Of a stretch of DNA of 64,000 nt, positions 44,106 through 52,406 are shown in pieces. Source of the stretch: Candidatus Woodwardiibium gallinarum (lineage in GTDB: Bacteria; Bacillota; Clostridia; Oscillospirales; CAG-382); assembly GCA_904419545.1 (NCBI GenBank), contig CAJFRY010000021.1, forward strand, positions 1-64,000, read 5' to 3'. The notes beneath the pieces are model-generated. The model was not told the DNA's origin. It worked only from the letters and a program-made list of their open reading frames with translations, and searched no databases. The position numbers and the translations under genes were made by a program. Each line of letters starts with the position of its first letter. The stretch's first letter is position 1.

Positions 44106-44434
44106 TTCGTCCTTTCCAATTCGTTTGAAACGCAGACGCGGAGATTCTCGGGGTACTCGGCCTGCAGAGCCGTCAGCTCATCCCGGAAGGATTTCAGCAG
44201 CGCCTCGGACAGCACATCGGTACGCTCGGTACGGAAGGTGACCGAATTGTCGCCGCTTCGCACCTCACAGCTACCGTTGGAGAAGCCGCCCTGAAGGGTA
44301 TTGACGACAAGCATCGTCATCGCGCTGACCGCCGCACAGAGAATGTCGGCGCCCGGATCGGCCAGACCGCTGTGGCCGCTGACGGAAAAACCGGTCTGCG
44401 AGCCGTTCCGAACAAAAAACGCCGCGTGGATCAT
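44102..44434 (-). CDS. prp: Ribosomal-processing cysteine protease Prp
   Basis: 110 residues. The catalytic His is H21 (GHSG) and the Cys is C33 (ILCAAVSAM), matching the family dyad. It cleaves the L27 extension, which is essential for L27 to function in the peptidyl transferase centre. It lies between rplU and rpmA as is usual in Bacillota. Confidence 0.94.
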   Translation of the reverse strand: MIHAAFFVRNGSQTGFSVSGHSGLADPGADILCAAVSAMTMLVVNTLQGGFSNGSCEVRSGDNSVTFRTERTDVLSEALLKSFRDELTALQAEYPENLRVCVSNELERTK

Positions 44435-44440
44435 CTCGCC

Positions 44441-44749
44441 TCAAAGCGCGATGCGCACGATCTGCAGCTTGGTATACGGCTGTCTGTGGCCGATATGCTT
44501 CTTCTCGTTCTTTTTGGATTTATAACGGATAACATGGAGCTTCTTGCCCTTGCCGTTCTTGACGACATTCGCGGTCACAGTACAGGCCACCGTAGGCGTG
44601 CCGACCGAGAAGCCGGCCGGAGAAGAGACCGCAAGAACCTTTTCAAAGGTGTAGGTATCGCCCTCATTCACATTGAGCTTTTCAACGAAGATGATATCGC
44701 CTTCGCTGACCTTGTACTGCTTTCCGCCCGATTCAACAATCGCAAACAC
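44441..44749 (-). CDS. rplU: Ribosomal protein L21
   Basis: 102 residues. [13 protein letters not shown] at the N-terminus and [25 protein letters not shown] at the C-terminus are canonical. The start is GTG at 44749, six bases after GAGGTG; a longer frame is not supported. Confidence 0.96.
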   Translation of the reverse strand: MFAIVESGGKQYKVSEGDIIFVEKLNVNEGDTYTFEKVLAVSSPAGFSVGTPTVACTVTANVVKNGKGKKLHVIRYKSKKNEKKHIGHRQPYTKLQIVRIAL

Positions 44750-44947
44750 GAAAAGCACCTCACTTTCTTTGTACGACTCGCTGTATAATACTTTGCGAGC
44801 TGCGCTTCGCAAAGTATGAACTTTGCTTCGCTGCACTGTGCAAAGTATGAACTTTCCAATGCAAAGTATTTTTACATACACAAGGTATGCGAGGCACACG
44901 TACGGCAAAGCCGGACATGTTTAGACAAAGCCCCATACAAGCGGCAA
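44750..44947 (-). promoter_or_regulatory. Repeat-rich leader of rplU
   Basis: About 195 nt between the promoter and rplU. It holds an 11-bp hairpin ATACTTTGCGA/TCGCAAAGTAT (44788-44817) and the 16-mer GCAAAGTATGAACTTT at 44809-44824 and 44840-44855, with a third partial copy at 44861-44869. The copies can pair alternatively. It may act in autoregulation, as leaders of ribosomal operons often do. Confidence 0.55.
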
Positions 44948-44952
44948 ATAGC

Positions 44953-44981
44953 ATTATAGCATACAAAAGCGCATCTGTCAA
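44953..44981 (-). promoter_or_regulatory. Consensus promoter of rplU-prp-rpmA
   Basis: On the minus strand TTGACA (44981-44976), 17 nt, TATAAT (44958-44953): exact consensus. Confidence 0.92.
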
Positions 44982-44998
44982 GCACTTTTTCGCATTTT

Positions 44999-45961
44999 TC
45001 AGTCAAAAAGCAGGTATTCCGTGTAACAATACCCTGTCAGCGTCGTCCCGGCGGTTGTACGGCCGCGGACTCTTGTCCACTCGCCTTCGCGTGACAGCAC
45101 CTCCACCCGCGTGCCGGACGAAAACGTACCTAAAATTTCAGCCGACGTCGAGGGCGCGCTGCGCAGGTTGAGCGCCGACGAACCCGTGTTGACGGTCGCG
45201 CCCGAAGCGGTGCCGACCGTGACCGTAAAGGTTTCGGAAAACCCGCGGTAGAACACCGTCACGCTCTGCGTGCCGGTACGGCTGCCGTCAAACCCGTCGA
45301 CCGCATATGCGGTAATGGAACTGCTCGTACCCGAAGCGTACAGCGCGTTGACGCGCAGACCGGATAGGTCCAGACTCTCGCCGACGACATAGCTGCGCTT
45401 GGCCGGCAGCGACGTCAGCTCGATACCGGTCAGCGTATCGGGCAAAACGGTAAGCGTAAAGGCGGTCTGCAAGCCTCCCGCAGTCACACGGACGATCTTG
45501 ACGCCCGGCGAAGACGAGCCAAGCACCGAGAGGGAATAATCCTCCAGCGGAACACGCTTGCCGCCGTCATATACAGCGCAGATAACCAGCCCGGAATAAT
45601 CAAAGGCTTCGCCGGCAATGTATTCGATTTTTTCGGGCAGCGTATGCACGGCCAGCCGCGCATACTCTCCTTCCTCAAACGGCAGCGAGGGGAACAGGCC
45701 CGAAACGTAATGAAAGAGCATCGCCGCATCGCCGATGGTGACGCTGCCGTCGCGGTTGATGTCGGCGGCGGAGAGCTGCGAGACAGTCAGCCGTCCGGCG
45801 CCTGCGACGTAATCGAAAAGAAGCTGCGCGTCCTCGTAGGTCACGCCGCCGTCTCCGTCGATGTCGCCGAACAGTCCGGCGGCAGACGAGAGCGCAAACA
45901 GCGCGCAGGCAAGCACTGCGGCCAGCAGCAGCGAGACAAGCGGTTTTCGTATCCGTTTCAA
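44999..45961 (-). CDS. Secreted protein with N-terminal dockerin, Ig-like repeats and SH3 domain
   Basis: About 320 residues. Signal peptide, then a dockerin type I pair (GDIDGDGGVTYEDAQLLFDYV and ADINRDGSVTIGDAAMLFHYV) unusually at the N-terminus, two bacterial Ig-like repeats (each ending FTLTVLPD or FTVTVGT) and a C-terminal SH3b domain (LNLRSAPSTSAEILGTF) that could bind cell wall. The likely start is TTG 45961 after AAGGGGG; ATG 45979 has no binding site. Confidence 0.8.
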   Translation of the reverse strand: MKRIRKPLVSLLLAAVLACALFALSSAAGLFGDIDGDGGVTYEDAQLLFDYVAGAGRLTVSQLSAADINRDGSVTIGDAAMLFHYVSGLFPSLPFEEGEYARLAVHTLPEKIEYIAGEAFDYSGLVICAVYDGGKRVPLEDYSLSVLGSSSPGVKIVRVTAGGLQTAFTLTVLPDTLTGIELTSLPAKRSYVVGESLDLSGLRVNALYASGTSSSITAYAVDGFDGSRTGTQSVTVFYRGFSETFTVTVGTASGATVNTGSSALNLRSAPSTSAEILGTFSSGTRVEVLSREGEWTRVRGRTTAGTTLTGYCYTEYLLFD

Positions 45962-45996
45962 GACGGCAGCCCCCTTCATTTTGAATACTTGTTGTC

Positions 45997-46025
45997 ATTA
46001 TAGCCCTTTATTCGGGCTTTGTCAA
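45997..46025 (-). promoter_or_regulatory. Consensus promoter with inverted repeat (dockerin/SH3 gene)
   Basis: On the minus strand TTGACA (46025-46020), 17 nt, TATAAT (46002-45997). The spacer contains the inverted repeat AGCCC/GGGCT (46002-46018). Confidence 0.85.
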
Positions 46026-46036
46026 CATTTTCTCTC

Positions 46037-46065
46037 TTGACATTTGCCTGCGCCGTCCTTACAAT
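46037..46065 (+). promoter_or_regulatory. Promoter of the toroid-like lipoprotein gene
   Basis: TTGACA (46037-46042), 17 nt, TACAAT (46060-46065). It diverges from the promoter at 45997-46025. Confidence 0.85.
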
Positions 46066-46108
46066 ATAGGTATCGCATACAACGGCATACCGAAAGGACG
46101 GATGACAC

Positions 46109-47050
46109 ATGCCGATCAAACGCCTTCTCGCGCTGCTGCTTACAGCGGCGTTGCTCGTCTGCACCCTGTCCGCATGCACCGAACAGACGGAGGAAAGCGG
46201 AGATGTCTCCCGCGCCTCCGGAACGGACGCCGACGCGCTCGCACAGGTATCGCATTATCTGGAATATTATAAGGAAAAGCCCTTCACCTCCTACCGCGAG
46301 GTGGCTGCCGTCTATTCGCTCGGGACCGATTTCGACGGCTACGACCTGAGCAGGCTGACGCCCGGTGAAGACGCGGACATCGACGAGAAAGCAGGCGCAG
46401 CGATTGCGGGGGCGCTGCTGGAAAAGGCGGGCGTCGAGACCGAGCTGGACGCATCGGCTTATGCGGCCGAGCTGGCCACGCTGCTCGAGGGCAGCCTGAG
46501 CGAAATGGACACGGAGACGCTCTGCGATGTCGCGCTCGCGCTGCTCTGTACCGGCCAGGCACACGACCCTTCCCTAATCGTTGACGAGCTGGAGGCCAGA
46601 CAGGTGCGCAGCGGCGGCATTGCGGCGGTGAAGCCGGTATCGGAAGACGAAGTCATCGCGGCGGATCCGGACGCAACCGCTGCAGCTATGACGGTCTTTG
46701 CCGTCTACAAATCACAAGTTGACAGCACAGTCTACGACAACACACTGATGTACATTTACAACACCGCCAGCGAAGAAGACGCGTCCTTCGTCGACATCGA
46801 CGGCAAAAAAAGTGCTATCACCACTTCAAAGACACTCGTCGCACTGCTCTGCGCGGGCGTAAGCATTGGCGGCAGCCTGTGCTCGAACATCAAAACCACG
46901 CTCGACACCTTCCGTTATGAGCCGGCGGGCTACTTTGCCGGTATGCGCGCGCACCAGGGCGGCGCGTTTTCGGAGGAAGCGACGGCTGAATGCTTCCTCG
47001 CCTTCGCCTTCTCGGTCTACGGTCCGACTTGGGTCAAGCTGGCAGAGTAA
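46109..47050 (+). CDS. Lipoprotein with alpha-toroid-like repeats
   Basis: 313 residues. Lipobox LSAC, then helical repeats with DALALLCTGQ-like and TVFAVYKSQ segments that resemble the alpha/alpha toroid of prenyltransferase- and cobalamin-binding-like proteins in secreted Clostridia proteins. The function is unknown. Its stop overlaps the radical SAM start (TAATG), so the two are cotranslated. Confidence 0.7.
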   Translation: MPIKRLLALLLTAALLVCTLSACTEQTEESGDVSRASGTDADALAQVSHYLEYYKEKPFTSYREVAAVYSLGTDFDGYDLSRLTPGEDADIDEKAGAAIAGALLEKAGVETELDASAYAAELATLLEGSLSEMDTETLCDVALALLCTGQAHDPSLIVDELEARQVRSGGIAAVKPVSEDEVIAADPDATAAAMTVFAVYKSQVDSTVYDNTLMYIYNTASEEDASFVDIDGKKSAITTSKTLVALLCAGVSIGGSLCSNIKTTLDTFRYEPAGYFAGMRAHQGGAFSEEATAECFLAFAFSVYGPTWVKLAE

Positions 47051-47976
47051 TGTACCTGAACACGCTTTCCACCCATCTGAAGGCCGTCTGCGGCGAAAAG
47101 CTCTACCGGCTTGGCCTCTCCTGCGCCGGCACCTGTCCCAACCGCGACGGAACGGCCGGCACGGGCGGCTGCGCCTTCTGTGCGGCCGGCAGCGGCAGCT
47201 TCGCGCAAAGCTGCACGGTTCCTGTGGGCGTGCAGATCGAGCGCGCCAAGGCAGCCGTTGCGGCCAAATTCCGCGGCAGCCGCTACATCGCTTATTTCCA
47301 ATCCTACACCTCCACGCATGTCGCGCCCGAAAAGCTGGAAGCCTCTCTCCGCGAAGCGGCGGAACGCGACGACATCGCGGTCGTATCGGTTGCCACGCGC
47401 CCCGACTGTTTAGGCAGTGAAGTGACGGACATCCTCGCCCGTGTCGCACGCATCAAGCCGGTCTGGGTGGAGCTGGGACTGCAAACCGTCCACGACGGGA
47501 CCGCTGCGATGTTCAACCGCTGCTATCCGACCGTGCTGTTTTTTGACGCGGTCAGGCGGCTGGACGCGCTCGGTCTGCCCGTCGTTGCCCACCTCATCCT
47601 CGGGTTGCCGGGCGAAACCGAGGACATGATGGCGCAGAGCATCGACGAGGTCTGCCGTGCGCCGGTTTCCGGGCTGAAGCTCGCACTGCTGCATGTCCTG
47701 CGCGGAACGCCGCTCGAAGCGTTGTACCGTCAGGGGCGTGTCCCCTTTTATACATTGGAGGCCTATGCGGATCTCCTTTGTTCTCTGCTGCCGCGCGTCC
47801 CCGCGTCGGTCGTCCTGCACCGTCTGACCGGAGACGGCAACAAACGCCTGCTGCTTTCCCCGCTCTGGAGCGCGGACAAAAAGCGCGTCCTTAATACCCT
47901 GCACCGCCGCTTTCTGGAAAAAAATGTCGTGCAGGGAAGTTTTTTTCAAAAATCTATTGACAATGGTTGCTATTAA
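47050..47976 (+). CDS. Radical SAM protein, TIGR01212/YhcC type
   Basis: 308 residues. The cluster cysteines are in CAGTCPNRDGTAGTGGCAFC, a widely spaced pattern typical of this subfamily. YFQSYTSTHV, the GLQTVHD segment and HLILGLPGETEDMM are also typical. The precise reaction is not established for the family. Translationally coupled to the preceding lipoprotein gene. Confidence 0.87.
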   Translation: MYLNTLSTHLKAVCGEKLYRLGLSCAGTCPNRDGTAGTGGCAFCAAGSGSFAQSCTVPVGVQIERAKAAVAAKFRGSRYIAYFQSYTSTHVAPEKLEASLREAAERDDIAVVSVATRPDCLGSEVTDILARVARIKPVWVELGLQTVHDGTAAMFNRCYPTVLFFDAVRRLDALGLPVVAHLILGLPGETEDMMAQSIDEVCRAPVSGLKLALLHVLRGTPLEALYRQGRVPFYTLEAYADLLCSLLPRVPASVVLHRLTGDGNKRLLLSPLWSADKKRVLNTLHRRFLEKNVVQGSFFQKSIDNGCY

Positions 47977-47985
47977 GTGTATAAT
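47957..47985 (+). promoter_or_regulatory. Consensus promoter of the rubrerythrin gene
   Basis: TTGACA (47957-47962), 17 nt, TATAAT (47980-47985). It overlaps the end of the preceding gene. Confidence 0.92.
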
Positions 47986-48018
47986 AAAGCCAACAACTCG
48001 GAAAGGATGATGAAACTT

Positions 48019-48561
48019 ATGAAATATGTATGTTCTGTCTGCGGTTATGTGCATGAGGGCGATACGCCGCCCGAATTCTGCCCCCAGTGCAAGGCGCCCG
48101 CATCGAAATTCGTCAAACAGGAAGAGAACAGCCTCGCTTGGGCCGATCAGCACGTGGTCGGCGTGGCGGCCGGTGTGGACCCTGAAATCCTCGAGGGCCT
48201 GCGGATGAACTTCACCGGCGAGTGCACCGAAGTCGGTATGTATCTGGCGATGGCGAGAGTCGCGCACAGAGAGGGCTATCCCGAGATTGGTATGTACTAT
48301 GAGAAGGCCGCTTGGGAGGAGGCAGAGCACGCTGCCAAATTCGCCGAGCTGCTCGGCGAAGTCGTCACCGACTCGACAAAAAAGAACCTCGAGCTGCGCG
48401 TAATGGCCGAGAACGGCGCCTGCGACGGCAAGAAGAAGCTGGCGGTGCTGGCCAAGCAGCAGAATCTGGACGCCATCCACGACACCGTACATGAGATGGC
48501 CAAAGACGAAGCACGGCATGGCAAGGCATTTGAGGGTCTTCTCAATCGCTACTTCAAATAA
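48019..48561 (+). CDS. Reverse rubrerythrin (NADH peroxidase type)
   Basis: 180 residues. The rubredoxin domain is at the N-terminus (C5, C8, C21, C24), the reverse of classical rubrerythrin. The diiron four-helix bundle follows, with [30 protein letters not shown] and [10 protein letters not shown]. Such proteins reduce hydrogen peroxide and O2 in anaerobes. GAAAGGA lies about 11 bases upstream; ATG 48007 and 48010 are in-frame alternatives. Confidence 0.94.
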   Translation: MKYVCSVCGYVHEGDTPPEFCPQCKAPASKFVKQEENSLAWADQHVVGVAAGVDPEILEGLRMNFTGECTEVGMYLAMARVAHREGYPEIGMYYEKAAWEEAEHAAKFAELLGEVVTDSTKKNLELRVMAENGACDGKKKLAVLAKQQNLDAIHDTVHEMAKDEARHGKAFEGLLNRYFK

Positions 48562-48571
48562 ATCAACTTTC

Positions 48572-48616
48572 TTGCAAAATATTAGGAAGTATGCTATCCT
48601 TTAGGTGGCATACTTC
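48572..48616 (+). promoter_or_regulatory. Promoter with flanking inverted repeat (DUF3795 gene)
   Basis: TTGCAA (48572-48577), 17 nt, TATCCT (48595-48600). The -10 sits between the arms GAAGTATGC (48586-48594) and GCATACTTC (48608-48616). The hairpin plus TTATTTTT may also terminate the rubrerythrin transcript. Confidence 0.55.
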
Positions 48617-48642
48617 TTATTTTTATATTAGGAGGATTTTTT

Positions 48643-48885
48643 ATGGCTAATTACAGCGCTTGTGGAATTGACTGCGATATCTGCAGATTCAAAACGGAAC
48701 AGAACTGCAAAGGGTGCAAAGCTATTCAGGGAAAAGTCTTTTGGGGAGATTGTGAACTGTACCAATGTAATCAAAGCAAAAACCAGTCTCACTGTGGACA
48801 ATGTGCGGAATTTCCATGTGATAAGTTAAAGGAATGGGCATCTTCTGAAAATCCAGAAAGAATTGATAATTTAAGGAATTTGTAA
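48643..48885 (+). CDS. DUF3795 Cys-rich protein
   Basis: 80 residues with eleven cysteines in CxxC-like spacing (CGIDCDICRF, CKGCKAI, CGQCAEFPC), the DUF3795 pattern, probably binding zinc or an iron-sulfur cluster. The gene and flanks are clearly AT-rich compared with neighbours, which suggests acquisition. AGGAGG precedes the ATG. Confidence 0.85.
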   Translation: MANYSACGIDCDICRFKTEQNCKGCKAIQGKVFWGDCELYQCNQSKNQSHCGQCAEFPCDKLKEWASSENPERIDNLRNL

Positions 48886-49027
48886 TTGAATTTTGGTGTT
48901 GTGTCAAGTGTGTTTTTTGAAAAAGTAAGTATTCATGCGGTTTTTCAGGTGTGTTTCGTGATGTGCTTCGTCATGGCTGCGCCTTCGCGGGCCTGCTGAA
49001 GAGATATTTCGGCGAATAAACATAACC

Positions 49028-49075
49028 TTGACACCGAAAACGGGATATGCTATCATACATATGATGGCATATCCC
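49028..49075 (+). promoter_or_regulatory. Promoter with flanking inverted repeat (VOC gene)
   Basis: TTGACA (49028-49033), 17 nt, TATCAT (49051-49056). The -10 is enclosed by GGGATATGC (49042-49050) and GCATATCCC (49067-49075), the same layout as at 48572-48616; ATTTTTTATT follows. Confidence 0.6.
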
Positions 49076-49099
49076 ATTTTTTATTGAAAGGTGATGGGG

Positions 49100-49477
49100 A
49101 TGGAAAACGAGGTCCTTCTGGGGAACGTTATGGTCGACTGCAAGGACGAAAAACGCTTGCAGAGCTTCTACGCGGAGCTGCTGGGCTGGGAAAGGTGCAC
49201 GCTTTATGACCGGCCCGGCGTCCGCAGCACGTCGGGGACCGTTTTCCTGTTTATAGAAGAAGCAGACTATATCCCGCCCGTCTGGCCCGAGGAAAACGGC
49301 AGGCAGCAAAAGCAGATGCACTTTGATTTCCAGGTCGACGACGTCGCAGCGGCGGTCGGAAAAGCCGAAGCGCTGGGCGCCGTCAAGACTGAGGCGCAGT
49401 TCGGCGGGAATCTTTTTGTGACGATGCTTGACCCGGCCGGACATCCGTTCTGCCTGTGCAAAAAGGAACATGCATAA
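49100..49477 (+). CDS. VOC-family protein (glyoxalase/bleomycin-resistance fold)
   Basis: 125 residues with the VOC beta-alpha-beta-beta-beta repeat: MVDCKDEKRLQSFYAELLGW, then MHFDFQVDDVAAAVGKAEALGA and LDPAGHPFCLC. His and Glu-type metal ligands are partly present. Substrate unknown. The start ATG at 49100 was chosen because GAAAGGTG fits it. Its end overlaps the broken membrane gene. Confidence 0.85.
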   Translation: MENEVLLGNVMVDCKDEKRLQSFYAELLGWERCTLYDRPGVRSTSGTVFLFIEEADYIPPVWPEENGRQQKQMHFDFQVDDVAAAVGKAEALGAVKTEAQFGGNLFVTMLDPAGHPFCLCKKEHA

Positions 49478-50220
49478 GCGCCGCAAAGCATCTGTGCCGT
49501 CCTCAGGGCTGTTTTTTCGGCGGTTTGAAGAAACGGAAAAAACATATAAACATCACATTCTGCTGCTCCTGCCTGTCTGGGCAGCCGTCACGGCTCTGTC
49601 ATCAGCGGCGACAGCGCTGCCGTCCGGACACGTTCCTCAATGGAATGGCAGGTTGCGGCCCGCTCTGGTGTCCGGCGGCCTGTTGATCCTCGCCGCAGGC
49701 ATTATACATTGTATAGGCAAACCGAAAAAAAAACAGCCTATTTGCTTTCCTGCACGCTCAACGCACCGGCCTGCGGACTGCTTATGGCCGTCTATTTTAC
49801 GCATGTGGGAGAAGTACCGCAATGGACGGATTTCGCTTTTTCTCTCTTCTTCGTCATCTGTCTGCTGGCGGTGCGCTGTTTGCTGCTTTGGGTTCTGCCG
49901 GATAAAATCGGCATCATTATCTATATACGATCATGCTGGGAGCAGCTCTGTTCGGCATGATGATTTCCGTTATATTCCGGGTTAAGCAGGGCGGCTGTTT
50001 TTATCCTCTGTTCTTTTTTCTGTTGATTTCAGAGCTGATGTACGGACTGCTGATTCCCGTTGCCGCTTCGGATCCCGGAACGCCGCTGCGCTATGCTTCG
50101 CTTGCCGGGTTCTGTTATACGCTCCCGGTCGCCCTGATCGCAGCAGTTCCGCTGAGCGAAGGCGAATGCATAGAAGACTTTTTTAGCGGCCGGATATCAG
50201 ATAACAAAAGAAGACAATAA
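49470..50220 (+). pseudogene. Membrane protein gene with two frameshifts
   Basis: Membrane-helix-rich coding sequence runs through three frames: from ATG 49470 (overlapping the VOC stop, with AAAAGGA), into a second frame at or near a run of nine A (49725-49733), then into a third near 49915, ending at 50220. Each piece is hydrophobic with natural composition, for example CGLLMAVYFTHVGEVPQW and MLGAALFGMMISVIFRV. Family not recognised. Real decay, slippage at the A9 run, or sequencing error are all possible. Confidence 0.6.
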
Positions 50221-50236
50221 ATCACGGAGGTTTTTT

Positions 50237-50587
50237 ATGGACGCAGAAACGTATATCAGAGCATTGGAAGCCCGCATCGCCGCACTGGAGGAAAAACTGG
50301 CGCGATTTTCCGTCGAGGAGCGCGACGGCAACATCTATTTTTCCAACTGTCCGGTGGAAAACCTCAGCATTTCGGAGGTTCGGAACGTCGGCATCAGCAG
50401 CTCGCCCATCGGAGACGCGCGTCTGCACGAATGCAGTGTAACGGCGGAGCACTGCCCGGTCGGCGCAGGCATCACGGCGGACATCGAGGACGCCGAGGAC
50501 ATGCTCGACGAGCTGGAAAGCCGTCTGGCCGACCTGCGGGACGAAATCGAAGAGCTGACCGACGAACCGGACGGCTCGGACGAATAG
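50237..50587 (+). CDS. Coiled-coil protein of unknown function
   Basis: 116 residues, acidic. An N-terminal helix (RALEARIAALEEKLARF) and a C-terminal coiled coil (LDELESRLADLRDEIEEL) flank a middle with short beta strands and two cysteines. No signal or membrane helix. CGGAGG precedes the ATG. No family recognised. Confidence 0.65.
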   Translation: MDAETYIRALEARIAALEEKLARFSVEERDGNIYFSNCPVENLSISEVRNVGISSSPIGDARLHECSVTAEHCPVGAGITADIEDAEDMLDELESRLADLRDEIEELTDEPDGSDE

Positions 50588-50662
50588 CCGCGCGTCCGCA
50601 AACAGATATCGGAAAGAAATGTTTTCCCACCCGCAGGAATTGCGGGATAAATAAAAGGTAAA

Positions 50663-50710
50663 GAGAGCCGCCAAAAGGCGGTTCTCTCCCGCCTTCCGCC
50701 GCAGGCGGAA
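50663..50710 (+). other. Two hairpins upstream of the sirtuin gene
   Basis: GAGAGCCGCC-AAAA-GGCGGTTCTC (about 50663-50686) and TTCCGCC-GCA-GGCGGAA (50694-50710). No T-run follows; probably leader structure or weak terminator of the preceding gene. Confidence 0.4.
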
Positions 50711-50755
50711 AAACCGCCGGACGGATGAGACGGATTCTCTGAAAGGACGTTTCCA

Positions 50756-51508
50756 ATGTACGAACAACTGCGCGCGCTCATCGACGGCGCAAAGCGCATT
50801 GCCTTTTTCGGCGGCGCGGGCGTGTCGACCGAGAGCGGCATTCCCGATTTCCGCGGTGTGGACGGGCTGTACAGGCAGACCTACGACTACCCGCCCGAAC
50901 GGTATCTTTCACACGAATTCTTCTTTTCACACACGGCGGAGTTTTACCGCTTTTACCGCGATAAGATGCTGCCGCTGGACGCGCAGCCCTCCGGCGCGCA
51001 CCGCTTTCTCGCCTATCTCGAGCAGAGCGGGCGCGATATCGCTGTCATCACGCAGAACATCGACGGGCTGCACCAGAAGGCGGGCAGCAAGCGCGTATAC
51101 GAGCTGCATGGCTCGATCTACCGCAACCACTGCCTGCGATGCGGCCTTTCCGCCGCGCCCGAGCAGATCCGCGACAGCGAAGGGCTGCCGCGCTGTACGT
51201 CCTGCGGCGGACTCATCAAGCCCGACGTGGTGCTTTACGGCGAGCCGCTGGACGAAGCCGTCGTCAGCGCGGCGGTCGAAGCGATTGCGCGCGCCGATCT
51301 GCTCATCGTCGGCGGCACATCGTTAACCGTCTATCCGGCTGCAGGGCTGATCGACGCGTTCCGCGGCGGCGCGCTGGTTGTCATCAACCGCACGCCCACG
51401 GCGGCCGACCGTAATGCCGATCTGCTCATCAGTGAACCGATAGGCGCGGTATTACAGTCTTTAATGCCGCATACACCAGAACCGCCGCACGGAAAATCGC
51501 GCCCGTGA
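50756..51508 (+). CDS. cobB: Sir2-family NAD-dependent protein deacylase
   Basis: 250 residues. [14 protein letters not shown] (20-33), [12 protein letters not shown], the catalytic His in ELHGS and a four-cysteine zinc site (CLRC and CTSC) are present. It removes acyl groups from lysine using NAD. GAAAGGA lies upstream. The last 80 nt overlap, antisense, the 3' end of the membrane gene at 51429-52091. Confidence 0.95.
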   Translation: MYEQLRALIDGAKRIAFFGGAGVSTESGIPDFRGVDGLYRQTYDYPPERYLSHEFFFSHTAEFYRFYRDKMLPLDAQPSGAHRFLAYLEQSGRDIAVITQNIDGLHQKAGSKRVYELHGSIYRNHCLRCGLSAAPEQIRDSEGLPRCTSCGGLIKPDVVLYGEPLDEAVVSAAVEAIARADLLIVGGTSLTVYPAAGLIDAFRGGALVVINRTPTAADRNADLLISEPIGAVLQSLMPHTPEPPHGKSRP

Positions 51509-52091
51509 GCACCGCAAGCTCGGTCAGCAGCGCATTCCCAAACGCAAAATAAAGCGTCAGATACAGCAGAAACGACAAGCCGATGCCCGCCAGCGCACCA
51601 ATCGGGTTCGGCTTGGCGGCCGCCGTACAGCAGGCTGCGCCCGAAACGGCGGGAAGCGCGAGCAGGATCAGGCTTTTCTGCGTCTCTCCCCTGCCGCCGC
51701 CGGCAAGAAGGGCAATGAGCGCGAGAATGAGCATTACCAGCCCGACGAGCACCGAAAGCCGCTCTATGCCGCGACGTCCGCGGATACCGATGAGCAATGC
51801 GCAGAGGGCGAATACAATCAGAATCGCAATCGGATAATCCGGGAAAAAGCGTCCGCCGTCGGCAAAGCTGTAAAAGCTGACACACTCGGTAACGAAAGCG
51901 AACAGCCAAAGCGGTGTTGCCAGCGCGCTGACGAAGCGGAACAGCCCGCCTGTCCGCGACGGCAGCGTAAACAGCAGCGAAGCAGCGGCAGCCAGAAGAA
52001 AAGCCGGTAGCGCGTCACCCGGATCCGCCGCCTGCCACAGCAGGCAGGTTGGCAATGCGGCGACGATCAGAAAAAAATTGGCGGAAAGCAT
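51429..52091 (-). CDS. Membrane protein, possible truncated GerAB-like permease
   Basis: 220 residues with about seven membrane helices. The stretch IRGRRGIERLSVLVGLVMLILALIAL resembles GerAB (APC-superfamily germinant permease) segments. It lies downstream of gerA on the same strand, as GerAB does, but is about 140 residues shorter than usual. GAAAGGA precedes the ATG. Assignment to GerAB is an inference. Confidence 0.5.
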   Translation of the reverse strand: MLSANFFLIVAALPTCLLWQAADPGDALPAFLLAAAASLLFTLPSRTGGLFRFVSALATPLWLFAFVTECVSFYSFADGGRFFPDYPIAILIVFALCALLIGIRGRRGIERLSVLVGLVMLILALIALLAGGGRGETQKSLILLALPAVSGAACCTAAAKPNPIGALAGIGLSFLLYLTLYFAFGNALLTELAVLTGAIFRAAVLVYAALKTVIPRLSVH

Positions 52092-52406
52092 ACGTATGAC
52101 GATCCTTTCTTGCGGAATTTGAGCCGGCGCTCGGCCTTCGGGCCACCCCGGAAAGACAAAAGCCGCAGCTTTGCCGTTCGGCTTACTTCCGAACGGCAAC
52201 CGTTTTATACTTATATTTGATATTCGCACAAGCAAATGACGCTCCGGGCAAAGCGCTGGAGAAATATGCCGCACAATATCCATTTCTGCGGCAATTGCCG
52301 CCGGGCATTTGTTGCGGCTGATAAACGGTTTTCGCCGTTTTATCAAGAAATCGTATTATATTTCAATTCGTTTTCCCGTGCGGCGCAGCCGCATCGGATA
52401 ACCGCG
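52092..52406 (-). other. Intergenic stretch after gerA
   Basis: No gene is supported in these 315 nt. A perfect 11-bp hairpin, TTGCCGTTCGG/CCGAACGGCAA (52171-52199), may end the gerA transcript on the minus strand, where TTTTG follows a few bases later. Confidence 0.45.
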
